Part shown: positions 1-9,980 of the stretch, piece by piece | Numbering within the stretch: position 1 is the first letter of the stretch | Layout: each line of letters begins with the position of its first letter | From: an uncultured Pseudomonadota bacterium | GTDB lineage: Bacteria > Pseudomonadota > Gammaproteobacteria > Methylococcales > Methylomonadaceae | Assembly: GCA_903889445.1 (NCBI GenBank) | Contig: CAISXF010000026.1 | Coordinates: 1 to 47,056 of the forward strand | DNA: 47,056 nt | Reading direction: 5' to 3' | Translations under genes and position numbers: made by a program | The notes under the pieces: model-generated | What the model was told of the DNA's origin: nothing | What the model saw: only the letters and a program-made list of their open reading frames with translations | The model's database searches: none

Positions 1-155
1 GAAATCAGCGTCGTTTTACCGCAGCCCGACGGCCCAATTAACATCATCAATTCACCCAACAAGATATTCAAATTCACGCTGTTGAGCGCAATGACTTTTT
101 GCTCACCGGTATCATAAGTTTTGGTTAAATTTTCACAGCGTACAGCGATGTCCAT
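1..155 (-). CDS. ABC transporter ATP-binding protein (partial, N-terminus only)
   Basis: Only the first 51 or so residues are present; the gene continues past the window start. The reading frame opens with ATG two bases after the stop of the permease gene and contains a clear Walker A motif, GPSGCGKTT, at about residues 41-49. Before it lies a typical A-loop region ([12 protein letters not shown]) that stacks on adenine in ABC ATPases. Tight linkage to the FtsX/MacB-type permease at 158-1318 indicates the nucleotide-binding half of a DevA/MacB/LolD-like exporter. The substrate cannot be told: such pairs export glycolipids, lipoproteins or small molecules, usually with a membrane-fusion protein, which is not in the window. 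Walker B and the signature motif lie outside the window. Confidence 0.88.
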   Translation of the reverse strand, partial: MDIAVRCENLTKTYDTGEQKVIALNSVNLNILLGELMMLIGPSGCGKTTLI

Positions 156-157
156 TT

Positions 158-1318
158 TTATCCTTTAAACACAATCGCGGGTTCTAAACGAATCACTTTT
201 AAAATGCTGATAAACGCGGCGAGCATACAAATCAAGCTCACGCCCACACCACTAAAAACAAGTAATTGCCACGGAAATTTGAACGCCAAAATTGAATGTC
301 GCATTAAATACCCAAATAATGCCGTCAATCCCACACCCATTCCGTAACCAATAATTCCCACCAAAACTGCTTGCAATAAAATCATTCGCAACAGTGTCCA
401 ATTGCTGGTTCCCATCGCTTTTAATACACCAAATTGTCGCAAATTTTCGAGCGTAAAATTGTAAAATGTTTGTCCGGCAATCGCCGCACCGACAATAAAA
501 CCCAATAAAACCGATATGCCAAAGTTAATCGGTATCCCCGTATTTTTTATGAAATAGTTGTAAGTCATATCCATAAATTCTTGTTGCGTGTAAGCCGCCA
601 GCCCCGTATCGGCACGAATTCGTTTCGTCAATTCATGTAAATCCTGACCTGGTTTTGCTTTTACCAATACAAAAGATAACAATTTTCGTTCTTTGGGCGC
701 GTAACTTTTAGCGCGGGAATACGTTGTGTAAATAACCGGTTGTGATTGAAATGTGCGTGTCACTTTGGCAATTCCCACCACAAAAGCACGATGATCGTTC
801 AATTCCAAATTATCACCGACTTTGAGCGGAATTCTTTTACCGCCTGCAACCAACGGCGGTTTGGCGAGTTTTTCCGTCGCGCCATCAACATCGACAATCA
901 CACCATCACTGCGTCGTAAATCCGCTAATTTTCCGTCTAATAAAACCGGCGGTGCGCCGATTAACGTGGTGTCATCCAAGCCAATTACGTTGCACGTTTG
1001 AAATGTCCCATCCGCCATTCGCGCTTTCAACATGCCTTTATACATCGGCATCGCCCATTCAATTCCGGACACGCCACGCACACGATAAAGTTCGGTATCT
1101 TGCAACGGTTTAATGTCATCGACAAACTGAACTTTCTCATCCATCACCCAAATATCAGGCAAACCGACATCAGAAATAAAGCTGTAAGTGCGTGCCAGTA
1201 TTCCAATGAAAATCGCGGGTTGCTGGGTCATAATCAACGACGCAAACGTCAAACCCATCACGATGCCGATATATTTTCCTTTGTCACCCATCAACATTTT
1301 TATGGCAATGTAGTTCAT
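158..1318 (-). CDS. ABC transporter permease, DevC/MacB-type (FtsX domain)
   Basis: The 386-residue inner-membrane protein has the classic layout of this family. One N-terminal membrane helix (about residues 17-38) is followed by a large periplasmic MacB-like domain (about 40-250). Three C-terminal helices (about 265-290, 310-340, 350-378) belong to the FtsX domain, which contains the segment [18 protein letters not shown]. That segment is the cytoplasmic coupling region of FtsX-like permeases. The length matches DevC (about 385 residues). Its ATG lies two bases after the recB stop, and a GGGAG ribosome site sits inside the last recB codons, so it is probably co-transcribed and translationally coupled. 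The ATPase follows after two bases. The family is confident; the exported substrate is unknown. Confidence 0.85.
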   Translation of the reverse strand: MNYIAIKMLMGDKGKYIGIVMGLTFASLIMTQQPAIFIGILARTYSFISDVGLPDIWVMDEKVQFVDDIKPLQDTELYRVRGVSGIEWAMPMYKGMLKARMADGTFQTCNVIGLDDTTLIGAPPVLLDGKLADLRRSDGVIVDVDGATEKLAKPPLVAGGKRIPLKVGDNLELNDHRAFVVGIAKVTRTFQSQPVIYTTYSRAKSYAPKERKLLSFVLVKAKPGQDLHELTKRIRADTGLAAYTQQEFMDMTYNYFIKNTGIPINFGISVLLGFIVGAAIAGQTFYNFTLENLRQFGVLKAMGTSNWTLLRMILLQAVLVGIIGYGMGVGLTALFGYLMRHSILAFKFPWQLLVFSGVGVSLICMLAAFISILKVIRLEPAIVFKG

Positions 1319-1320
1319 TT

Positions 1321-4300
1321 TTAAACTCCCTTAAACAAATTCGCCAACGCCATCAGTTTTGCGCTTGATGGTTGAGTTTCAAAAATACCACTTAAAGGCA
1401 AATCTGGCTGCATTCCGCGCACAAATAAATAACGCACGCCGCCAAAATGTTTTTCAATATCGTAATTTGGCAAACGACTTTCTAAATATCGATGCAACAC
1501 CACGCTATAAAGCCAATACTGCAAACCGTAATTGTGTTCGCGCATCGATTGCAACAGCGTTTCGGGTTGATAATCGGGCAAATAATTCGTCTTATAATCC
1601 ATGACGTAATAACGATTTTCATACACGCAAATCAAATCGATAAATCCCGTCAAATAACCGTTAATCGTTTTGCTGTCCAACGTTTGGTAACTCGGTTCAT
1701 CGGCTAAAATTCGGTTAATCGCGTCGGTGTTAATTTTTTGCGTCGCCAAATAAAACGGCATTTCTTTCAAATAATCCGATTCCGACAAATTCATCAGACA
1801 AAAATTCGGGTCATTCGACAACGGCGTTTGCACGACCGCTTGCAATAATTCATTCAGGATTTCAGGTCGCGCCACTTTCAAACCGAAACGCAAACAGGCT
1901 TTATCTCGCGCTGTCGAAATATCAATGCCATTCGCCAAATCCGCAAAATTGAACGTTTCCAACAAATTATGCACCACGTTTCCGGTGTGCGAACCGCGTG
2001 GTAATTCCAGCGTAATCGGCGGCGCATTTTCAAACGGCTCTTGCGCTTTATCTTCCGGCAAATCGGGCGTAAAAGTTCGACTTAACGCCGAAAGCGCGGT
2101 GTAGCTGCTCATTTGCCACGGACTAAAACGCAAACGGTGGCGCGTTTGGTGATGCAAAATCTCCGTTTTCACGTCGGGCGAATACTGCCCGTCAGGTTTT
2201 TCGCCTTCAAAAAAATGTTCATAATCGAAGCATTCTGGCAGCGTTCGCTTCAAATCTAAAAACGCATTTTGCTGACTTGCTGCGTCGGAATTTTCAAACT
2301 CAAACAAATGCGCGAATGCAGAATTATTCGGTTTTTCTTTGGTTCGCACATCCGCCCACGCCAAATAACAGCGATATTTTGCCCGCGTCACGGCAACGTA
2401 AAACATTCGGCAATCTTCGGCACGTTGTTCATCTAACGCTAATTTTCGATGCTGTTCAAAATCTACCGAACCCAAATCCACACACATTTTGCCATCAATA
2501 TGACATTCGGCGCGGTCGTCATGCCACAATTCACTCGGCATCCAAAGCGACATACAAAACACAATCGGATATTCCAGCCCTTTGGCGCGGTGCATCGTGA
2601 CAATGTTCACCGCGTCTTCGTCACTTTCAAGACGCAATTGTTGCGCGTCATTGGTACTCGTTTTTTTCGCCACCGCATTAGTAATGGCGATTCGTAACCA
2701 ATCCAGCGTTTTTTGCGGCGACAAATGTTCATCCAACGCGGCTTGCTGCAACAATTCTAACAAATGATGAATGTTGGTTAATTGCCGTTCGGCGAGATGA
2801 TTTTTCGCCAATTGCGGCGTGACTTTTTCAGCCGCCAAAAACGTGTGCATCATCGCCATTAAACCGAATTTTTGCCATTGCTCGTGATAATGTAAAAACT
2901 TCGCCAGCCACGAATCTAAAGCGGTTTCGTCGTTTATCAGCTTGTAAAACGCTTGTCCGTGCGGAATGTTAGCGAACCAATTTAACGTCAGCGCGTGTTT
3001 TAAGGCTTCGGTATTCGTCGGATTGACCAGCGCATTTAAAAGCGTGTGTAAATCGGTGGCTTCGGGTGTTGTAAAAATCGATTCAGTGCTGTTCAAAACG
3101 GACGGAATTCCTGCGTCGCGCAACGCAATTTGAAAGTCTTTCGCTTGTTTATTTTTACGAACCAAAATCGCAATATCTTTCGGTTTTAAAGCGCGTCCTT
3201 CGTCTGCTTGAATCAAAAAATAATTGCCCTGCAACAATTTCAAAATTTCTTCGACCACCGCAAAATAAAAACATTTCTCAACGGTGTTATTCGCGCCACC
3301 TTTGTACGCCGTCCAAGAATCACCAGAATTCGGTAGTGCGTGCCACAACATCAACGGCGGCAACGGATTTTCTTCAAAATAAATCGCGCCTTTTTCGTGC
3401 GAATTCGCCGCTGAAACATCGTTAAATTCTAATTCTTCAATCAAAAATGCGTTATCGCGTTTAAACGTGTGATTCACCGCTTGCACTAAATTCGGATGCG
3501 AACGCCAATTTTGCGCGAGCGTAAAAGACGCATTTGCGCTGTGTTTTGCGTCCAAATACGAGTAAATATCCGCGCCACGAAATTTATAAATCGCTTGTTT
3601 CGGGTCGCCAATTAAATACAAATACTGACTTTCAGCGGCGAAAAGCGTTTTGAAAATAAACCATTGACTGTCGTCGGTGTCTTGAAATTCGTCAATTAAC
3701 GCGACAGAAAAACGCGCTCGTAATTCTTCCACTAATTGTTCAGGTTTATTTTCGCCGCGCAACGCTTCATCGAGGCGAATAATTAAGTGGTCGAACGTGA
3801 GCGCGTTGCGTTCCAATAAACGTTGATCGATTTCGCGCCGTAATGTTTCCGCTAATTCACGTCGCAACGAAACGCCGCATTGGTCAAACGTTGTTTTTAA
3901 ATCGTCGAAAAGGGTCGTATTGATGCCTAAATCATCTGCAAAAGTAGGTTGTTTTTTTAATACGGCTTTTTTTAATGAATCGTAAATGCCCGTCGTTGTT
4001 AAAAGGTCGAAGGCTTTTTTGTCGATTTGAGAACTTTCACCATTCAACCACGCATTCAGCATTACAAAGTGTTTGGCGGCTTTGCTTTCTTTCGTGAATT
4101 TATCTAAATCGTTTTCTAATGTTTCGCGGAAGTCGTTAAAATTGGTTTTTGCCGCGTCGAACAGAATTTTTAACTCGATTAACAGCGTGTTAATTTCTTT
4201 TATTTCAGTCGGAAAAATCGTGACGTGATGCCCAATTTTATCAACACTTTTCAGTAATTCATCAGGCGTTTTGTACTTCGCCGTTAAAACCGAGGCTTCC

Positions 4301-4800
4301 CACGCGCCACGTTCATAAAGATTTTTTCGCCAAAAATCATCCGCGCAACTTTGCGTAATTTGCGCTAAATCGTCGGTCAATTCCGCGTTAAAAAGTTGTC
4401 CACTTTCGAGCGCGTGTTCACGCAACACTTTTTGGCAAAAACTGTGAATCGTAAAAATACTGGCTTGGTCAATCGATAATAAAGCGATTTGCAAACGCCG
4501 TTCGATTTCGCTGTTTTCAATCGGCAACGCATCGAGCCAATCGAAAAGTTCATTTTCACCCGATTTTAAAGCCCGTTTCGCGTCAGTTAAGCGTAACCGC
4601 ACGCGCGCTTTCAATTCTTCGGTCGCGGCTTTGGTAAAGGTGACGACGAGAATTTTTTCAATCGGTAAATTTCGTTCAACCACAAAACGTAATACCAACA
4701 TCGCCAACGTGTACGTTTTACCGGTACCTGCACTGGCTTCAATTAAATTTACGCCATTCACCAATGGCGTATTGAGCGCGTCGAAACAATTTTTTTTCAT
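1321..4800 (-). CDS. recB: Exodeoxyribonuclease V beta subunit RecB
   Basis: The 1159-residue protein is close to the length of E. coli RecB (1180). It is the 3'-5' helicase and nuclease subunit of RecBCD, which resects double-strand breaks and degrades foreign linear DNA. Visible features: Walker A ASAGTGKT at residues 22-29; UvrD/Rep helicase motifs including TFTKAATEELK, ALIDEFQDTD, LIGDPKQAIYKFRGAD and VTMHRAKGLEYPIVF; and a C-terminal PD-(D/E)XK nuclease with GFIDL followed by YYVMDYKTN near residues 1050-1075, where the D-x-K pair is catalytic. The gene diverges from the chemoreceptor gene at 4926. recC and recD, often clustered with recB, are not adjacent within the window. The downstream ABC exporter genes follow with almost no gap. 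Confidence 0.96.
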   Translation of the reverse strand: MKKNCFDALNTPLVNGVNLIEASAGTGKTYTLAMLVLRFVVERNLPIEKILVVTFTKAATEELKARVRLRLTDAKRALKSGENELFDWLDALPIENSEIERRLQIALLSIDQASIFTIHSFCQKVLREHALESGQLFNAELTDDLAQITQSCADDFWRKNLYERGAWEASVLTAKYKTPDELLKSVDKIGHHVTIFPTEIKEINTLLIELKILFDAAKTNFNDFRETLENDLDKFTKESKAAKHFVMLNAWLNGESSQIDKKAFDLLTTTGIYDSLKKAVLKKQPTFADDLGINTTLFDDLKTTFDQCGVSLRRELAETLRREIDQRLLERNALTFDHLIIRLDEALRGENKPEQLVEELRARFSVALIDEFQDTDDSQWFIFKTLFAAESQYLYLIGDPKQAIYKFRGADIYSYLDAKHSANASFTLAQNWRSHPNLVQAVNHTFKRDNAFLIEELEFNDVSAANSHEKGAIYFEENPLPPLMLWHALPNSGDSWTAYKGGANNTVEKCFYFAVVEEILKLLQGNYFLIQADEGRALKPKDIAILVRKNKQAKDFQIALRDAGIPSVLNSTESIFTTPEATDLHTLLNALVNPTNTEALKHALTLNWFANIPHGQAFYKLINDETALDSWLAKFLHYHEQWQKFGLMAMMHTFLAAEKVTPQLAKNHLAERQLTNIHHLLELLQQAALDEHLSPQKTLDWLRIAITNAVAKKTSTNDAQQLRLESDEDAVNIVTMHRAKGLEYPIVFCMSLWMPSELWHDDRAECHIDGKMCVDLGSVDFEQHRKLALDEQRAEDCRMFYVAVTRAKYRCYLAWADVRTKEKPNNSAFAHLFEFENSDAASQQNAFLDLKRTLPECFDYEHFFEGEKPDGQYSPDVKTEILHHQTRHRLRFSPWQMSSYTALSALSRTFTPDLPEDKAQEPFENAPPITLELPRGSHTGNVVHNLLETFNFADLANGIDISTARDKACLRFGLKVARPEILNELLQAVVQTPLSNDPNFCLMNLSESDYLKEMPFYLATQKINTDAINRILADEPSYQTLDSKTINGYLTGFIDLICVYENRYYVMDYKTNYLPDYQPETLLQSMREHNYGLQYWLYSVVLHRYLESRLPNYDIEKHFGGVRYLFVRGMQPDLPLSGIFETQPSSAKLMALANLFKGV

Positions 4801-4925
4801 TTTTTTGTGAGAGTTTTAATAAAATTACAGTGCGGTGACAGTTTCATCAAATAGTCATGAATCGGTTGTTAGAATGATTTATAGCAAATCGCATCAATGT
4901 TAATAAGTCCAACGGATAATAAAGC

Positions 4926-7130
4926 ATGAAAAATAACACGGTGAGTTTTAAAACAAAAATCACGTTAGGATTTTTTTCTATCATCGGTTTAATGAGCGTA
5001 TTGATTATTTCTACGCTGATTAACTATGCACGCACCGAACAAGATTTGCAAAAAATTAAAGATGTCTTTTTGCCCAACGCTTTACTGTCTGGACAAATGG
5101 CGCGTGACATTGTGCAAGTTCAACAATTTTTAAGCGATGTTTCAGCTACACGCAACAATGCCAGTTACGTTGACGCAGAACATTCACGCGAAGATTTTAA
5201 AAATGGTATCGAACAATATCGACACTATGCCGCCCACGATGCCAATAAATTAAAAGCGATTGATGCCTTAGAATCGGGATTTGATGCGTTTTATATCGAC
5301 GGCAAACGCATGACAGAAGCCTATTTAAACGAAGGCTTGGAAGCGGGCAATCAAATTATGGGTGATTTCGACCACGCAGGGAATAAATTATCGACGCAAA
5401 TGATTCGGCTCAGAAACAGTGAATCGAAAGGCGTAAAGGACAGCATTCAAAACATTTTTAACGACACACAACAAATGCGAAGCACCTTGTGGATTATGGC
5501 TTCCGTGATTATTGGTTTGGCGGTTTCAATTGCGTTATTGCTTAGTTATTATTTGAGTAGACAATTGGGTATTGATCCGTTTTATGCGAAAGGAATGGCT
5601 AAAGAAATTGCCGACGGACATTTATCGCGCGAAATTACGCTTCGGAAAGGCGATCAAGACAGTTTGTTGCATTCAATTAAAAATATGCAGCAACGATTAT
5701 TGGTTCGCCGTACCGAAGAACGCCAAGCCGCTGCCGAAATTCTACGCATTAAATTAGGATTAGATAACGCCAGCAAAGGCATTATGATGGCGGATAATAA
5801 TCGAAATCTGGTGTATTTGAACGATGCCGCGAAGAAGATATTGGAACAATATCAATCTGAAATTAAAGATTCATCCGCGCATTTCGATGTTGAAAATTTG
5901 ATTGGTTTGAATATCGACCGATTTCATCAAAATTCAGTACATCAAATGGGATTGCTAGATTCGCTCACAGAAAGTGTTTTTTCATACGCCAAGCTCGGTA
6001 GTCGAACGATGACCATTGTTGCCAGTCCGATATTCGACGAACGGGGCGAACGTTTAGGCACCGTGGCAGAATGGTACGACTGCACCGCTGAAACGGTGGT
6101 TGAACAAGAAGTGGCTAACATGGTAAAAGCAGCCAGTCGCGGTGATTTTTCACAACGGTTTAATCTGGAAGGAAAAGAAGACTTTTTACTTGATTTAACG
6201 CAAGGCTTAAATCAATTATTGAACACTTGCGAAATGGGTTTGAAAGACATCGCCCACGTTTTATTTGCGATTTCACAAGGCGATTTAACACAAAAAATCG
6301 AAACAGAATATGAAGGGACGTTTGGCGAACTTAAAAACGATACCAACATGACGGTCGAAAAACTCAAAGCGATGATTGAGCAAATCCGAAGCGCGACCGA
6401 CAGCATTTACAGCGGTTCAACAGAAATTGCAGCCGGCAATAATAATTTGTCGCGTCGAACTGAAATGCAATCGGAACGTTTACAAGAAACCGCCACAAGT
6501 ATGGCGCAGCTCACGGAAGCAGTAAAGCATAACGTCAATAACGCCCAACAAGCGAATGATTTAGTAACCAATTCCGTGAACATTGCAATGGAAGGCGGCA
6601 AAGTGGTCGAAAATGTGATTGAAATGATGGATGGCATCAATCAATCGTCGCGCCGCATTGAAGATATTATTGCGGTGATTGACGATATTGCGTTTCAAAC
6701 TAACATTTTGGCGTTGAATGCAGCGGTAGAAGCGGCACGAGCGGGCGAACAAGGTAACGGTTTTGCGGTGGTCGCGGTTGAAGTTCGCAATTTAGCTCAA
6801 CGTGCCGCATTAGCCGCCGCTGAAATTAAAAAATTGATTGCCGATTCGGTTAAACAGGTGAATAGTGGTGGTCAATTAGTTGAAGAAGCTGGACAAACCA
6901 TGAATAAAATTATTGATGCCATTCAAGGGGTCACACAGATTATGAGCGAAATTAGTGGCGCGTCCGCTGAACAAAACGCCGATATTATTCAAGTCAATCA
7001 CGCGATTAACCAAATGGATGATGCCACACAACAAAACGCCGCCTTAGTTGAACTCTCCGCCGCGGCAGCTGAATCACTCGAAGAGCAAGCGCAAAATTTA
7101 GCGGTTGTGATACGCAATTTCAAAATATAG
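4926..7130 (+). CDS. Methyl-accepting chemotaxis protein with PAS domain
   Basis: The 734-residue chemoreceptor has an N-terminal membrane helix (about 12-31), a periplasmic helical sensor region (about 35-185), a second membrane helix (about 188-210) and a HAMP linker. A PAS-like domain (about 270-390) and a second HAMP-like stretch follow. The C-terminal kinase-control coiled coil carries the highly conserved hairpin tip [20 protein letters not shown], so it should signal to CheA/CheW. There is no C-terminal pentapeptide for CheR tethering. The periplasmic part resembles four-helix-bundle ligand domains, but the ligand is unknown; the cytoplasmic PAS could sense redox or a small molecule. 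No other che gene is nearby. It diverges from recB and is followed after 46 bases by phoB. Confidence 0.93.
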   Translation: MKNNTVSFKTKITLGFFSIIGLMSVLIISTLINYARTEQDLQKIKDVFLPNALLSGQMARDIVQVQQFLSDVSATRNNASYVDAEHSREDFKNGIEQYRHYAAHDANKLKAIDALESGFDAFYIDGKRMTEAYLNEGLEAGNQIMGDFDHAGNKLSTQMIRLRNSESKGVKDSIQNIFNDTQQMRSTLWIMASVIIGLAVSIALLLSYYLSRQLGIDPFYAKGMAKEIADGHLSREITLRKGDQDSLLHSIKNMQQRLLVRRTEERQAAAEILRIKLGLDNASKGIMMADNNRNLVYLNDAAKKILEQYQSEIKDSSAHFDVENLIGLNIDRFHQNSVHQMGLLDSLTESVFSYAKLGSRTMTIVASPIFDERGERLGTVAEWYDCTAETVVEQEVANMVKAASRGDFSQRFNLEGKEDFLLDLTQGLNQLLNTCEMGLKDIAHVLFAISQGDLTQKIETEYEGTFGELKNDTNMTVEKLKAMIEQIRSATDSIYSGSTEIAAGNNNLSRRTEMQSERLQETATSMAQLTEAVKHNVNNAQQANDLVTNSVNIAMEGGKVVENVIEMMDGINQSSRRIEDIIAVIDDIAFQTNILALNAAVEAARAGEQGNGFAVVAVEVRNLAQRAALAAAEIKKLIADSVKQVNSGGQLVEEAGQTMNKIIDAIQGVTQIMSEISGASAEQNADIIQVNHAINQMDDATQQNAALVELSAAAAESLEEQAQNLAVVIRNFKI

Positions 7131-7176
7131 AAAAATCATTTTGAAACCTTCATTTTTTTACTTTTAATTTTTAACT

Positions 7177-7878
7177 ATGCCTAATTTTATTATTCTCGTT
7201 GTTGAAGACGAAGATGCCATCCGCGAGATGTTGATGGTTGTGTTGGAACAAGCCGGTTTTCATGTTCACGCGGTGGCGACAGCGGAAGAGGGACAACATT
7301 TTTTAAATAATACCTTACCCGATTTGATTTTACTGGATTGGATGTTGCCGAATATCAGCGGCGTAGAATGGGCGCGGCGTTTACGCAAAGAGCCAATTTA
7401 TCAAGCATTGCCGATTATTTTATTGACGGCACGCGGCGAAGAAGAAGATAAAATGCGCGGTTTCGGCTGTGGTATCGATGATTATATGACGAAGCCGTTT
7501 TCACCGCGCGAATTAGTGGCGCGATTGCGAGCGGTGTTGCGACGTAGCAGTAAACATCAATGGTCGCCGCAAATTGTCGCCGGTGATTTAACCATTGATA
7601 CGGAACAACATCGACTGACCATTGGCGATCATATCGTCGAAGTCAGTCCGACCGAATTTCGGTTGATGCAATTTTTTATGACGCATCCCGACAAAGTGTT
7701 CAATCGCACGCAATTACTGGATCAAGTTTGGGGACGCAGCGTGTACATTGAAGAACGTACGGTTGACGTGCATATTCGCCGATTACGCAAAATTTTAGAA
7801 ATTTATCACCGTGAAGATGTCGTACAAACCGTGCGGGGTTTTGGTTATCGTTTTTCAACAAAAAAAATAAACGAGTAA
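7177..7878 (+). CDS. phoB: Phosphate regulon response regulator PhoB
   Basis: The 233-residue OmpR/PhoB-family regulator has a receiver domain (about 1-120) with the acidic pocket (D11, D13), the phosphorylated Asp at D54 in LLDWMLP and the conserved Lys in MTKPFSP. A winged-helix DNA-binding domain (about 130-228) includes EERTVDVHIRRLRKIL, the recognition-helix region typical of PhoB. PhoB binds Pho boxes and activates phosphate-scavenging genes under starvation. The kinase gene phoR starts four bases after the stop, which with the sequence makes the assignment strong. No clear Pho box is visible in the short gap before the gene. Confidence 0.93.
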   Translation: MPNFIILVVEDEDAIREMLMVVLEQAGFHVHAVATAEEGQHFLNNTLPDLILLDWMLPNISGVEWARRLRKEPIYQALPIILLTARGEEEDKMRGFGCGIDDYMTKPFSPRELVARLRAVLRRSSKHQWSPQIVAGDLTIDTEQHRLTIGDHIVEVSPTEFRLMQFFMTHPDKVFNRTQLLDQVWGRSVYIEERTVDVHIRRLRKILEIYHREDVVQTVRGFGYRFSTKKINE

Positions 7879-7882
7879 CACA

Positions 7883-9163
7883 ATGGGCATTTGGAAACGC
7901 GAACTCATTATTTTCCTGTTGCTTTTTTCGGTAGTTTGCCTCATCGGTTTATTAACGGATAAATTTACGCAGCTGCTGTTAGCATTGATGTTATTTTCGT
8001 TATTGCGTCATTTGTATCAAATCAATCGCTTTGAAAAATGGTTGCGTACCGGCGGACAATCGAGTTATCCCAAGACAACCGGCGTGTGGGAAGAAATTTA
8101 TTATCATGTTTACCGCATCAAAAAAAATAATAAACGCCGTAAAAAGAAACTCGGCAAAATGGTCGATCAATTTCGGCAATCGACCGAAGCCTTGCCCGAT
8201 GCAGCGGTAGTTTTAAATGCCAATGACGAGATTGAGTGGGCAAATAAAGCGGCTCTCGATGTGTTGGGCTTGAAGCGATCTGACAAGGGACAGCGCATTC
8301 CGAATTTAATTCGTTTTCCCGAATTTATTCAGTATTTAAAATCCAAACAATACGATGAACCCGTTATTTTGCCGTCACCGTTAAACAATGAAATCATGTT
8401 AGCCGTGCGGATTACCAATTACGGCGCGGGTTTACGGCTACTGTTGGCGCAAGATGTAACGCAATTAAAACAAATGGAACGAATGCGAAAGGATTTTGTC
8501 GCGAATGTGTCGCACGAATTACGCACGCCGTTGACGGTGATAAAAGGCTATTTAGAAACGCTGGAAGATATGGATGATGGCATGTCGCCGCTATTGACTA
8601 CGTCAGTGAAAAATATGCAGGGGCAAGCCGAACGGATGCAGCATTTGATTGAAGATTTGTTATTGTTAGCGCATTTGGAAACGAAAAGTAAAAAACATGA
8701 AATCATCAACATTCCCGAGCTACTCACGCAAATTTGCCATGAAAATGAAGCCGCGTTGGAAATTGGGCGCATTGAATTAACGTTAGATTCGGATGCCATG
8801 CTAATTGGTGAAGAGCATGAATTACGCAGCGCGTTTACGAATTTGCTGGGAAATGCGTTGAAGTATTCGCCCGACGATACGCCCGTGAAAATTCGTTGGT
8901 ATCAAACTGAAAATAGGCTATTGCTGGATGTGATTGATGAAGGCGAAGGTATTGCAACAACAGATGTGGCGCGAATTACAGAACGTTTTTATCGTGTGGA
9001 AACAAAACGAGTCAAAAAAATAAATGGAACGGGGCTGGGATTAGCGATTGTGAAACACGTTTTAATGCGGCATGATGCACAACTCATTATTCGTAGTGAA
9101 TGGAGCAAAGGAAGTTGTTTTCAGTGTGCTTTTCCGCTTAAACGGTTAGCGACAAAATACTAA
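7883..9163 (+). CDS. phoR: Phosphate regulon sensor histidine kinase PhoR
   Basis: The 426-residue protein begins with two closely spaced membrane helices (about 7-25 and 27-45) and no sizeable periplasmic loop, as in PhoR, which senses phosphate through the PstSCAB-PhoU complex. A basic linker, a PAS domain (about 95-190) and a HisKA domain with FVANVSHELRTPLTV follow, where His211 is the predicted phospho-acceptor. The HATPase domain shows the N box (LLGNALKYSP), DEGEGI and GTGLGLAIVKH. It should phosphorylate the adjacent PhoB. The ATG follows the phoB stop by four bases, so the two form an operon. Confidence 0.94.
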   Translation: MGIWKRELIIFLLLFSVVCLIGLLTDKFTQLLLALMLFSLLRHLYQINRFEKWLRTGGQSSYPKTTGVWEEIYYHVYRIKKNNKRRKKKLGKMVDQFRQSTEALPDAAVVLNANDEIEWANKAALDVLGLKRSDKGQRIPNLIRFPEFIQYLKSKQYDEPVILPSPLNNEIMLAVRITNYGAGLRLLLAQDVTQLKQMERMRKDFVANVSHELRTPLTVIKGYLETLEDMDDGMSPLLTTSVKNMQGQAERMQHLIEDLLLLAHLETKSKKHEIINIPELLTQICHENEAALEIGRIELTLDSDAMLIGEEHELRSAFTNLLGNALKYSPDDTPVKIRWYQTENRLLLDVIDEGEGIATTDVARITERFYRVETKRVKKINGTGLGLAIVKHVLMRHDAQLIIRSEWSKGSCFQCAFPLKRLATKY

Positions 9164-9216
9164 TTTTTTCACACGAAAATGTTGAATCATCATTATTTTT
9201 GAGGAAGGATAGCACC

Positions 9217-9807
9217 ATGAAAGAAAAAATAAAAAAACTCTTAAACAATTTTTTAATCGGAATTTTTGCGGTTATTCCGATTGCGCTCGTAATTAAAATT
9301 TTGTTTTTCGTGAGAGATTTGCTCGTGGATATGGTTCGTTTTGTTTATAGCTACGCCGATAATACGATTTACACGATTTTATTTTTGACCTTGAGTTTTG
9401 TGGTTTTAGTGTCGATTGGACACAAAATAGCTGTGGAAGGGCGCGTTTGGTTTATTACGTTGATTGATATTGCGATTGAAAAAATTCCTTTTTTGAACAC
9501 GATTTACCGCGTTCTGAAAAAAGTAATCAGCATGTTTTCAAGTAGCGACAAACAGTTTGCGAAAGAAGTGGTTTATGTTGAATATCCTAAAGAAGGCATT
9601 TGGGTTCCCGCGTACGTCACCAACCGTTTTGAGAATAAATATGTGTTATTTATTCCTACGTCGCCCAATCCAACGTCAGGTTTTACGGTAATTGTAGATA
9701 AAAATAAAGTGGTGAAATCACAAATGAACATTGAAGAAGCGAGCAGTTTTATTGTCAGTATCGGTGTGGATTATGACAAAGTTTCTGAGTTAGAAAATTT
9801 GCCTTAA
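9217..9807 (+). CDS. DUF502 family inner-membrane protein
   Basis: The 196-residue protein fits the DUF502 family: two membrane helices near the N-terminus (about 8-32 and 52-75), then a conserved soluble part with IPFLNTIYRVLKKV and FIPTSPNPTSGF. The latter is close to the family signature PTTPNPTSG. The start chosen is the ATG at 9217, preceded by a good GAGGAAGG ribosome site; an upstream in-frame ATG at 9199 has none. The biochemical role of the family is not established. It sits 53 bases after phoR and ends at a strong terminator, so it may be read with phoBR, but a Pho role is only inference. Confidence 0.88.
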   Translation: MKEKIKKLLNNFLIGIFAVIPIALVIKILFFVRDLLVDMVRFVYSYADNTIYTILFLTLSFVVLVSIGHKIAVEGRVWFITLIDIAIEKIPFLNTIYRVLKKVISMFSSSDKQFAKEVVYVEYPKEGIWVPAYVTNRFENKYVLFIPTSPNPTSGFTVIVDKNKVVKSQMNIEEASSFIVSIGVDYDKVSELENLP

Positions 9808-9810
9808 ACA

Positions 9811-9851
9811 AAAACGGGGGGAATTGAAAACCTCAATCCCCCGTTTTTTTT
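9811..9851 (+). terminator. Rho-independent terminator after the phoBR-DUF502 block
   Basis: A GC-rich stem (ACGGGGG pairing with CCCCCGT, extended by AATTGA/TCAAT with one irregularity) closes on a short A-rich loop and is followed by eight T residues. It starts just after the DUF502 stop codon and fits an intrinsic terminator on the plus strand. Confidence 0.88.
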
Positions 9852-9852
9852 C

Positions 9853-9980
9853 AGGGGCTGTCTGTGAAGTGAACGGTGCTGTAATGCCGTCAGCAGCAGA
9901 ACCCCGCAGGTAATAGTGATAGTCGCCTGCTTCTTAGCAATAAGGAATCCCCGTTCCCTTTAGGGCGGGGAGGATGTCAA
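9853..9980 (+). mobile_element. IS200/IS605-type right end resembling a TnpB omegaRNA; no tnpB
   Basis: The stretch is dense in nested hairpins. GGGG near 9854 can pair with CCCC near 9902; GCAGG (9906-9910) can pair with CCTGC (9926-9930). A terminal hairpin CCCCGTTCCCTTTAGGGCGGGG at 9949-9970 is followed by AGGATGTCAA. That terminal hairpin plus TCAA tail, and the upstream TGTGAAGTGAACGG segment, match my recollection of the 3' ends of IS605/IS1341 elements, where this part is transcribed as the TnpB guide RNA (omegaRNA/reRNA). No tnpA, tnpB or left end is present: upstream is the intact DUF502 terminator. It therefore looks like a deletion remnant or a solo right end. The last bases overlap the stop codon of the minus-strand gene at 9977-10426. 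The secondary-structure reading is by eye. Confidence 0.55.
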
